NCBI GenBank assembly: GCA_903885795.1
Contig: CAISJV010000079.1
Span: 1-47,428, forward strand
Length of the DNA stretch: 47,428 nt
Direction of reading: 5' to 3'
Source of the DNA: an uncultured delta proteobacterium
GTDB lineage: Bacteria; Desulfobacterota; Syntrophia; Syntrophales; UBA8958
The notes under the pieces were generated by a model that was given only the letters and a program-made list of their open reading frames with translations, was not told the origin of the DNA and ran no database searches. Positions 7,995-14,702 of the stretch are shown here, piece by piece (the first letter of the stretch is position 1; the number at the start of each line of letters is the position of its first letter). The position numbers and the translations under genes were made by a program.

Positions 7995-8109
7995 TTTGGT
8001 AACTGTTCGCCGAGGTATCATATTGTTCTTGTTTAGTTTATTTTAAAAAAAGTCCCAAGAAGGTCCACCAACAAGAACATCGGTTTTTTCGCTATCATAT
8101 CTGATACTT

Positions 8110-8136
8110 CAACTATTCCGGAGTCCGGAATAGTTG
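8110..8136. repeat. 27-bp near-perfect palindrome before the ParB-like gene
   Basis: CAACTATTCCGGA (8110-8122) and TCCGGAATAGTTG (8124-8136) are exact inverted copies around a single central G. It ends 28 nt before the ParB-like start codon and has no following T-run, so it looks more like a protein-binding operator or centromere-like site than a terminator. Confidence 0.75.
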
Positions 8137-8164
8137 GAAAAGAAACAAGGAGGGTAATCAGCAC

Positions 8165-8977
8165 ATGGCTACGAAATATGTCAAAGCACGGCTGTATAAA
8201 ATCAAGCTCGCCGAGCTGCAAGCGGACCCGAACCAGGCGCGTAAGTTCATGGATCCCATCGCTCTCAATGAGCTTACGGCATCCATCCAGAAACTCGGGG
8301 TCCTGACGCCTATTCAGTTTCGTCAGGACGATCAGGGGGGCCTGTTTATCGTCGCCGGCCACCGCCGCGTAAAGGCTGCCCAAAAGGCGGGTTTGACGGA
8401 AATCGCCGGTACTTTCACCGACGGCGACACCCGGTTGCAGGGCTTTGTGGAGAATCTCCAGCGGGAAGTGCTGCTGCCCATCGACGAGGCGGAGGAGATG
8501 GACGCCCTGATGAAGGAGTATTCCTTCAATCAGAATCAGTTATCCGAAGCCCTCGGCAAGCCGACTTCTTCCGTTTACGAGACCATGACGCTGAACAAAC
8601 TACCCGTGGATATCCGCGACGCCATCCGGGGAAATCCGAACATTACCAAATCCCTGCTCCTGGAAGCCGCCAAGGAGAAGACGGAATCGACCATGCGCCG
8701 GAAGTTCCAACAACTGATGGCCAAGGCCGAAAAGGCGGCGCAATCGCCCCTCAAGAAAGAGAAGACATCCAAGGTGCGTTCCCTGATCACGAAGCTGGAC
8801 GCACTGAGCGGTCAGGTGAACGACTTTCCCTGGCGAGAATGTTCGGAAGACGACCAACATGATCTTGCCAATGCGGCGGCGGGGATACGGCGGTCAACAT
8901 CCGCACTGCTTACGGACATGGGCGTGTCACCGGGAGAAGACGAGCCGGAATCGCCTCCGAGCAGCAACCTTTCGTAA
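8165..8977 (+). CDS. ParB/RepB/Spo0J-family DNA-binding protein
   Basis: A 270-residue ParB-like protein. The N-terminal ParB/Srx-fold domain (about residues 12-100) contains the characteristic VAGHRRVKAAQKAGL box (the GxRR region that binds CTP in ParB proteins) and LQGFVENLQREVLLPIDEA. A helix-turn-helix follows (NQNQLSEALGKPTSSVYETMTLNKLP), then a charged, lysine-rich C-terminal part. A ribosome site AGGAGGG is 10 nt upstream. There is no parA neighbour, so it may be a plasmid- or island-derived partition or regulatory protein rather than the chromosomal ParB. The adjacent palindrome is its most likely binding site (inference). Confidence 0.85.
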   Translation: MATKYVKARLYKIKLAELQADPNQARKFMDPIALNELTASIQKLGVLTPIQFRQDDQGGLFIVAGHRRVKAAQKAGLTEIAGTFTDGDTRLQGFVENLQREVLLPIDEAEEMDALMKEYSFNQNQLSEALGKPTSSVYETMTLNKLPVDIRDAIRGNPNITKSLLLEAAKEKTESTMRRKFQQLMAKAEKAAQSPLKKEKTSKVRSLITKLDALSGQVNDFPWRECSEDDQHDLANAAAGIRRSTSALLTDMGVSPGEDEPESPPSSNLS

Positions 8978-9027
8978 AGTCTCACACATGTTTGTTTATA
9001 AGTTAGAGGTTAATTTTTAATGAAGCT

Positions 9028-9047
9028 CCCCGCCGCAAGCGGCGGGG
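9028..9047. repeat. GC-rich hairpin CCCCGCCGC/GCGGCGGGG
   Basis: A perfect 9-bp inverted repeat (9028-9036 and 9039-9047) with a two-base AA loop, in the gap between the ParB-like gene and the restriction locus. It lacks a clear T-run on either strand, so terminator function is uncertain. It resembles palindromes scattered in bacterial intergenic regions and may mark an old insertion boundary. Confidence 0.55.
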
Positions 9048-9086
9048 AATTTACCCTAAGAGATTAAATTAAATCATCAAACGAAG

Positions 9087-9371
9087 TTGAAACCGATTAA
9101 CCAAGGGGGCGGATCATTGGGCGGTAATAGCGACGCAGATAAGAAAACTTTCGCCGAATTCTTTGCCGGCGTCGGGCTGATGAGAATGGGGCTGGAACGT
9201 CAGGGCTGGTCGATAAGCTTTGCGAATGACATCGAAGCTCATAAATACGCCATGTACAAAGGGCATTTCTCTGACGCCGACGAGCATTTCGTGCTTGATG
9301 ATATTCATAAACTTGAAAGCGCCGCGATTCCGACGGTTAATCTGGCGACGGCTTCCTTAATGAAACCATGA
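9087..9371 (+). pseudogene. C5-cytosine DNA methyltransferase, truncated after the N-terminus
   Basis: This 94-codon frame carries motif I of C5-cytosine methyltransferases (TFAEFFAGVGLMRMGLERQG) and the motif II/III region (FANDIEAHKYAMYKGHF ... VLDDIHKL). It then stops at VNLATASLMKP, just where the family continues into the catalytic Pro-Cys motif IV. Motifs IV-X and the target-recognition domain are absent, so it cannot methylate DNA. The start is uncertain: TTG at 9087, or TTG at 9117 behind a GGGGGCGG. The stop overlaps the start of the nuclease gene by 4 nt (ATGA). The break reads like an internal deletion that fused the first third of the gene to the nuclease start. Confidence 0.8.
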
Positions 9372-10384
9372 ATACGATTAACGAATTTCGAATAGATCAG
9401 CTTTATACAAACGATCAAATACGTTTTTCTTTGAACGTAGAAAATCTTGGTGGGATCAGGCCATCAGTTGATTCGAAGAAAAATCTTCGCCATATTGCCA
9501 TTTTGACTGCTGCTCAGGAATCAAATAAATTGATTTCTGAAAATCCATATCATGATCGTATTGAAGGCAATATTCTTCTCTATACCGCGCAGGGGCGTGA
9601 AGGGGATCAGATAATATCCGGCCGAAACAAGAGGCTATTGGAGCAATATACGATTCCTGTTCCCTTTTATGGATTTGCCAATGTTGGTAAGCAAACCTAT
9701 CGATTCTTGGGGCTCTTGGAACTCTTACGACATTATCAAGAAGTACAGGCAGATAGAAAGGGTAACTTACGTAAAGTCTGGTTATTCGAATTTTACATTC
9801 ATAAAGAACCAAATATTATCCCAATTGAACAGGCGTCGATCATAAATGCTGGTCTTTTAATCGAGTCCCGCAGACAGAATCCATTGTCTGAACTTGAGAG
9901 GGAAGTTACTGGACTGAATGCTGATGAACAAATACAAGAAGATGTGACCAGTCGTTCAGAAATGGAATGTTTACGAAGCCTCCTTTATCAGATTAAACCC
10001 TATAAATTTGAGCATCTGATAAAAACCATAATGGAGTTAAATGGTTTCACGCAAGTTTCTGTAACTACTGTTTCTGGTGACGGAGGAATTGACATTAATG
10101 CATATGTCGATATTTCCAACGACTTTTTTGCTGGCACACATGTCCAAGCACAAGTAAAAAGGTGGCGTCATGCCATCGGGAGTGTTGAAATCAACAACTT
10201 CAGGGGGGCGCTAAATGTGACGGCAAAAGGGGTATTTATCACGACCAGTCAATATACACGTGCAGCAATTGTTGAAGCGCGGCATCAGACAAAGCCTTCC
10301 ATCACCCTCATAGATGGTGCAAAATTAACTTCAATTATCATCAAGAATAATTTCAATGTAAGAGAATTCTTAAATGGAGGTTGA
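9368..10384 (+). CDS. SRA-like/Mrr-type restriction endonuclease
   Basis: A 338-residue protein with two parts. The N-terminal half has the look of an SRA/YDG-type modified-base reader (GNILLYTAQGREGDQIISG ... PVPFYGFANVG). The C-terminal part (about 215-335) is an Mrr-type PD-(D/E)xK nuclease: FEHLIKTIMELNGF, GDGGIDINAYV with the metal-binding Asp, then AQVKRW supplying the Q-x-K variant of the motif, and KGVFITTSQYTRAA. The DNA is clearly more AT-rich than the surrounding genes, a sign of horizontal transfer. It has no ribosome site of its own and is probably translated by coupling to the truncated methyltransferase. A modification-dependent (type IV-like) activity is possible, or it was the nuclease of the now-broken system. 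Confidence 0.72.
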   Translation: MNTINEFRIDQLYTNDQIRFSLNVENLGGIRPSVDSKKNLRHIAILTAAQESNKLISENPYHDRIEGNILLYTAQGREGDQIISGRNKRLLEQYTIPVPFYGFANVGKQTYRFLGLLELLRHYQEVQADRKGNLRKVWLFEFYIHKEPNIIPIEQASIINAGLLIESRRQNPLSELEREVTGLNADEQIQEDVTSRSEMECLRSLLYQIKPYKFEHLIKTIMELNGFTQVSVTTVSGDGGIDINAYVDISNDFFAGTHVQAQVKRWRHAIGSVEINNFRGALNVTAKGVFITTSQYTRAAIVEARHQTKPSITLIDGAKLTSIIIKNNFNVREFLNGG

Positions 10385-10388
10385 AAAA

Positions 10389-10961
10389 ATGCACCCAATA
10401 GAATCGATAAATCGGCAAAGCTTAGATTCTAATTTGTCAATTGCGATAAATGAAGAACATTCACCAATAACATGGATTAATACCATCCTTAAGCACGTAA
10501 AAAATAAATCGGGTAACAGAATTGAGCAGCACCTGGTAGGCGCCAAATTGCAGAAGCGTCATGAAAACTGTTCCATCCCGAATCATCCGGCCCATTCTGC
10601 AGACGTCCAGACAGAGCGACTTGGCGATTTTTCCATCCATGACGTCGTCTATCATGTCACGGCGGCCCCATCGCAGGCGGTCATTCAAAAGTGCGCAGCC
10701 AATATTCGCGCCGGTAAACGTCCGATTCTGCTTGTTCCTCAAAATAAAAAGGCGGCGGCTTCGGGATTTGCCGAACTGGAGAATCTTGAACACCAGATCA
10801 GCGTGATCGCCATCGAAGATTTTATCGCTGTCAATATCATCGAAATTTCCAGCAGCGAGAAAACTGATTTCTTTCAGATATTGAAAGACATTATCGAAAT
10901 CTATAACAAACGTCTTGCGGATGTGGAAACGGACATGTCTTTGCGAATTGAGATTCACTGA
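10389..10961 (+). CDS. DUF4928-like restriction-modification-associated protein
   Basis: A 190-residue protein resembling the DUF4928 family that I associate with C5-methyltransferase genes: NRIEQHLVGAKLQKRH, PNHPAHSADVQTERLGDF, YHVTAAPSQAVIQKCAANI and ISVIAIEDFIAVNIIEI. The D-x-Q...HVTAAPS pattern suggests a nuclease-like fold, but no activity is assigned here. The ATG at 10389 has GGAGG 8 nt upstream and is preferred to the ATG at 10374. It follows the nuclease gene by 4 nt. The first ~45 codons are AT-rich like the nuclease, the rest closer to the genome average. Family name is from memory of the pattern. Confidence 0.7.
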   Translation: MHPIESINRQSLDSNLSIAINEEHSPITWINTILKHVKNKSGNRIEQHLVGAKLQKRHENCSIPNHPAHSADVQTERLGDFSIHDVVYHVTAAPSQAVIQKCAANIRAGKRPILLVPQNKKAAASGFAELENLEHQISVIAIEDFIAVNIIEISSSEKTDFFQILKDIIEIYNKRLADVETDMSLRIEIH

Positions 10962-11057
10962 AAGTTTTTTAGGCGTCCCCCGGATTGACGACATCGCAAA
11001 TAGTCTTGGGTGAAAAAGGGGTATCTGATCCCCTGAATGACGAGGAGAAGGAAAATT

Positions 11058-11702
11058 ATGAACGGGCTGATTTCTGAAGAAATTTATGACGTTTATCTCC
11101 AGGCGCTCCTCACCGGGGAGAGAGGGCAATGTGTCAAGCTCGTCAACGGGCTCCTGGAGCGCAAGATTTCCCTTTATGACCTCTATGTTCACCTTTTTCA
11201 ACGAGCCATGTATCAGGTGGGTGCACTCTGGGAATTCAACCAGATCTCCGTAGCCGTTGAGCATCTGGCCACGGCGATTACGGAAGGCCTCCTGACCCTC
11301 GTTTACCCGCTGATCTTTGCCGCCGAACATAATGGCAAGAAGGCGGTCATTTCCTGTGTGGCCAGTGAGTATCACCAATTGGGCGGTAAAATGGCGGCGG
11401 ATTTTTTTGAACTAAACGGCTGGGACAGTTATTTTCTTGGGGCCAACACCCCTCCCGAGGAACTGCTCAAGCTCCTCCAGGATAAGAAGCCGGATCTCTT
11501 AGGATTGTCGCTCAGTATTTACTTTAACATGGATAGTCTCCACCGGGTGCTGGAACAGGTGCGGGGTTCTTTCCCGGAACTTCCCGTCCTGGTGGGGGGG
11601 CAGGCCTTCCGTTGGGGCGGAAGCGACATTGCCGAGAAGTATCCGGCCGTCACTTACCTGCCGACGCTGATCGACCTGGAAGCCTTTATTCGGAAGGGTT
11701 GA
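11058..11702 (+). CDS. Stand-alone B12-binding sensor with CarH-type Wx9EH motif
   Basis: A 214-residue protein made of a helical cap domain (about residues 1-90) and a Rossmann-type cobalamin-binding domain (95-214). The cap has Trp58 and Glu68-His69, exactly the W-x9-EH motif of CarH/LitR photoreceptors that contacts adenosylcobalamin. The B12 domain has E104-x-H106-x-x-G109, whose His is the lower axial ligand, followed by LGLSLS and a GG loop. Unlike CarH there is no MerR-type DNA-binding domain, and unlike methyltransferase corrinoid proteins there is no methyltransferase neighbour. It heads an operon with a histidine kinase (5-nt gap) and a diguanylate cyclase, so it probably passes a B12- or light-dependent signal by protein contact (inference). 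The ATG at 11058 is preceded by AAGGA. Confidence 0.85.
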   Translation: MNGLISEEIYDVYLQALLTGERGQCVKLVNGLLERKISLYDLYVHLFQRAMYQVGALWEFNQISVAVEHLATAITEGLLTLVYPLIFAAEHNGKKAVISCVASEYHQLGGKMAADFFELNGWDSYFLGANTPPEELLKLLQDKKPDLLGLSLSIYFNMDSLHRVLEQVRGSFPELPVLVGGQAFRWGGSDIAEKYPAVTYLPTLIDLEAFIRKG

Positions 11703-11707
11703 ATCCT

Positions 11708-12835
11708 ATGGAAAGACTGGATATTGGAGAGGACCTGACCAGATATTTATTTCAGGATGCCGCCATTCTGTTTCTGATCCTTGACCCGGCGGGAAGGATC
11801 ATCGACGCCAATAATTACACCCGCCGTCTGACCGGCGACGACCTGATCGGCAAGGCCCTCCCTGACGTGATACTTGATTTTACGGGGACCGTTAACCTGC
11901 CGGGCCTGCTGCAAAAGAATGACAAGTTACAGTTGCTGAATGTCCGGACCCGGTCCGGCCTGCCCCAGACCTTCTATTTTCACTTTATTGAAAGCGGCGA
12001 AAATATCTTGGCCTTTGGTGAGATCAACAGCCTGGAAATAGAAACACTGCGTAAAAATCTCCTTTCCGCCAACAATGAATTAAGCAATCTGAGCCGGGAG
12101 TTGCAGAAAACGAACGCTGAACTGGTAAAACTAAACGAGCTCAAGAATCAATTCCTCGGCATGGCGGCCCATGACCTGCGAAACCCCATCGGCGTCATTC
12201 TGACCTACAGTGATTTCCTCCTGGAAGAAGCGGGGGATGTCCTGAAGGAGGAGCATGCCCAGTTTCTGGCGATTATCCGCAAATCCAGCGAATTTATGCT
12301 CTCTCTCCTTAACGACCTGCTTGACGTCGCCAAAATAGAGTCGGGCCGGCTGGATCTGGACCTTGAGCCCGCAGACCTGGTCGCCCTGATCCGGAATAAT
12401 GTGACGCTGAATCAGTCCCTGGCAGACAAAAAGTCAATCCGGATCATTTTCCGGAACGATATGCCCCTGCCAACCATCTTGATGGACCGCACGAAAATCG
12501 AGCAGGTTTTGAACAACCTGATTTCCAATGCCATAAAATTTTCGCCCCTCGGGACGACCGTGGAGGTGAATATCTTAAAAAGCGCGAACCATCTCACCGT
12601 TTCCGTTCGAGATGATGGACAGGGAATTCCAGAGAGCGAGCGGAAGAAACTCTTTCAACCCTTCTCCAGAACGAGCGTCAAAAGCACGGGGGGAGAAAAG
12701 AGCACCGGGCTGGGGCTGGCTATCGTCAGGAAAATTGTGATGGGGCACGGGGGCAAAATCGGCGTCGATAGCGAGGTCGGCAGGGGATCGACCTTTTATT
12801 TCACCCTGCCGTTAACTCCTTCAAATCATGAATAA
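11708..12835 (+). CDS. PAS-domain histidine kinase
   Basis: A 375-residue cytoplasmic sensor kinase. A PAS domain (about residues 12-108) is followed by a coiled coil (115-150), the HisKA phosphoacceptor His155 in MAAHDLRNP, and a catalytic HATPase_c domain with N box NNLISNAIKF, G1 DDGQGIP and G2 GLGLAI. No membrane segment is present, so the input is intracellular or comes through the PAS domain or the neighbouring B12 protein. A longer frame opening at 11612 overlaps the B12 gene and is not used; the ATG at 11708 begins 5 nt after its stop behind AAGGG. The likely partner is the REC-containing cyclase two genes downstream. Confidence 0.92.
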   Translation: MERLDIGEDLTRYLFQDAAILFLILDPAGRIIDANNYTRRLTGDDLIGKALPDVILDFTGTVNLPGLLQKNDKLQLLNVRTRSGLPQTFYFHFIESGENILAFGEINSLEIETLRKNLLSANNELSNLSRELQKTNAELVKLNELKNQFLGMAAHDLRNPIGVILTYSDFLLEEAGDVLKEEHAQFLAIIRKSSEFMLSLLNDLLDVAKIESGRLDLDLEPADLVALIRNNVTLNQSLADKKSIRIIFRNDMPLPTILMDRTKIEQVLNNLISNAIKFSPLGTTVEVNILKSANHLTVSVRDDGQGIPESERKKLFQPFSRTSVKSTGGEKSTGLGLAIVRKIVMGHGGKIGVDSEVGRGSTFYFTLPLTPSNHE

Positions 12836-12851
12836 TTGAGGAGCTACGGAC

Positions 12852-13301
12852 ATGACGAAAGATGAATTGGTAGCAACTGCGAACAAACTGCCCCATTTCG
12901 GCGTCGAGGCTGCCGGCGAGTATGCGGCCAAGCGGGACATCCTGGCCTCGGAAATCAACAGGATCATGAGCGGAAGGCTGGATCTGAGAGAACTCATCGG
13001 CGAAGGGAATCAGTCCATGATGGAGGACAATCACCGGAATCATGCCCGTTTTATCGGCTCTCTCATCCAGGATTTTTCATCGCAAGTGCTCGTGGAGACG
13101 GTTCTGTGGGTTTTTCGGGCCTACCGCAGTCACGGCTTCCGGCTGACCTACTGGCCGGCGCAATTAGACTCCTGGGTGGAGGTCATGAGGAATGAGCTTT
13201 CCCCCCAGGCGTTCGCAGAAATCTACCCCCTCTATCACTGGATGATCATTAATCAGCCCGCCTTTGTCAGTCTGAGCGATGAGCTGGTCGGGAAAGGATA
13301 G
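12852..13301 (+). CDS. Helical protein of unknown function in the B12 operon
   Basis: A 149-residue protein that I do not recognise. It is predicted all-helical, with a striking conserved-looking core HRNHARFIGSLIQDF followed by aromatic-rich helices (VLWVFRAYRSHGF, YPLYHWMIINQPAF) and several histidines that could bind a cofactor or metal. No signal peptide or membrane segment. It lies 16 nt after the kinase and 4 nt before the REC-PAS-GGDEF gene, so it is an integral member of this signalling operon, perhaps a sensor adaptor. An RsbR/globin-like sensor fold is conceivable but not demonstrated. Confidence 0.8.
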   Translation: MTKDELVATANKLPHFGVEAAGEYAAKRDILASEINRIMSGRLDLRELIGEGNQSMMEDNHRNHARFIGSLIQDFSSQVLVETVLWVFRAYRSHGFRLTYWPAQLDSWVEVMRNELSPQAFAEIYPLYHWMIINQPAFVSLSDELVGKG

Positions 13302-13305
13302 TTAT

Positions 13306-14556
13306 ATGGAGGAGCAGATCAAGATTATCGTCGTCGATGACGACGCCAATTTGCTCTTTGCCACCGCACGCATCCTGACCTCAGCGGGATACGAAGTCGA
13401 GACGGCCACGGGAGGCATAGAGGGTCTGGAAAAAATCCGGGCCCGCCGGCCGGACCTCGTGCTGCTGGATGTCGTCATGCCCGATTTGGACGGCATAACC
13501 GTTTGCCGTCACATCAAGTCTGATCCGGACCTTCGTAATGTTTATGTTATCCTTGTCTCCTCCATGAAGACGGAGACGGCTCAGCAGTCCAACGGCCTGG
13601 AATCCGGGGCGGACGGCTATATCGCCCGGCCCATCGACAAACGTGAACTCCTCGCCCGGGTGGAAGCCATGATCCGCATCAAAAGGGTTCAAACCGCCCT
13701 GGCAGAATCGGAATCCCGTTACCGCCTCCTCTTCAGCCAGATGATCAGCGGCTGCGCCCTCCATGAAGTTATTTGCGACGCAAACGGCGTTCCCATTGAT
13801 TACCGGTTCCTCGATGTGAACCCCGCCTTTGAAAGGTTGACCGGTCTGGTGCGGGAACAGGCGGTGGGGAAAAAGGTGTTGGATATCCTGCCGGATACGG
13901 AACGGCTCTGGATCGAACGTTACGGCCGGGTCGCTCTTACCGGGGCGCCGGATCACTTTGAGGGTTATTCCCGGTCCTTCGACAAATATTTTGAAGTCCT
14001 GGCCTACCGTATCGAGAAAGATAAGTTTGCCGTCACCTTTACGGATGTTACGGAGCGGAAACAGACGGAGGAAAAATTGAAATACGCCGCCCTCCATGAT
14101 CCGCTGACGGGCTTGCCCAATCGCCGCCTCTTTTCGGACCGTCTGGATCAGGCATTGAAAAAGGCCAGGCGCGATCATGAGCAGGTGGCAATTTTATATC
14201 TCGACCTCGATGCTTTCAAACCCGTCAACGATCTTTATGGGCATGAGACCGGCGATCGCGTGCTCCAGGAGGTTGCCCTGCGCATTCAGGACTGCATTCG
14301 GGCCGTCGATACGGTAGCCAGGATCGGCGGGGACGAGTTTGTAGTCCTGCTGGAGGACATTGAGAATCGGGAGGCAGCCCGGAAGGTTGCCCAAAAGATC
14401 ACGGACGCCATCCATGAACCCATTTTGGTAATCGATCATGTCTGTCGCGTCGGCGCAAGCATCGGCGTCAGCCTCTACCCTGAAGATGGAGACGATCCCG
14501 ACAGCCTTTTGAAAATTGCCGACCAGGATATGTATGAAGTAAAAAAAGGCAGATAA
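13306..14556 (+). CDS. Response regulator diguanylate cyclase (REC-PAS-GGDEF)
   Basis: A 416-residue protein: an N-terminal REC domain with acidic pocket VVDDD and phosphoacceptor Asp55 (LLDVVMPDLDG), a PAS domain (about 145-250), and a C-terminal GGDEF domain with an intact active site in ARIGGDEFVVLL. Five residues before GGDEF is RAVD, a complete RxxD inhibitory site for c-di-GMP feedback. It makes cyclic di-GMP when phosphorylated, most likely by the kinase two genes upstream. The ATG at 13306 lies 4 nt after the preceding stop; the frame opening at 13279 overlaps that gene and is rejected. No EAL domain is present. Confidence 0.93.
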   Translation: MEEQIKIIVVDDDANLLFATARILTSAGYEVETATGGIEGLEKIRARRPDLVLLDVVMPDLDGITVCRHIKSDPDLRNVYVILVSSMKTETAQQSNGLESGADGYIARPIDKRELLARVEAMIRIKRVQTALAESESRYRLLFSQMISGCALHEVICDANGVPIDYRFLDVNPAFERLTGLVREQAVGKKVLDILPDTERLWIERYGRVALTGAPDHFEGYSRSFDKYFEVLAYRIEKDKFAVTFTDVTERKQTEEKLKYAALHDPLTGLPNRRLFSDRLDQALKKARRDHEQVAILYLDLDAFKPVNDLYGHETGDRVLQEVALRIQDCIRAVDTVARIGGDEFVVLLEDIENREAARKVAQKITDAIHEPILVIDHVCRVGASIGVSLYPEDGDDPDSLLKIADQDMYEVKKGR

Positions 14557-14582
14557 TCTCAGGATATCGAAGATCTAAAATG

Positions 14583-14628
14583 TTGACTATCCCACCCAAG
14601 TTGTTTACAATGTTCGTGGAAATGAACA
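14583..14628 (+). promoter_or_regulatory. Promoter with inverted repeat before the CheB-CheR gene
   Basis: TTGACT (14583-14588), a 17-nt spacer and TACAAT (14606-14611) form a good sigma-70 promoter. An inverted repeat TGTTC (14611-14615)/GAACA (14624-14628) overlaps the expected transcript start, a likely operator. The ATG is at 14703. Confidence 0.6.
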
Positions 14629-14702
14629 ACAAACAGAGGGGTGTTTATTCGTACCAGACATAATGACCATGGATGATCGGCTTGTCCAGCAGGAGGGACA
14701 GC

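Noticed and set aside
9028-9047. GC-rich hairpin as a terminator of the ParB-like gene
   Set aside because: There is no T-run after the stem on the plus strand; kept only as a hairpin or repeat.
11000-11057. Cobalamin riboswitch before the B12-binding protein gene
   Set aside because: The gap after the preceding gene is under 100 nt and has no B12-box sequence; only a small GGGG/CCCC hairpin is visible.
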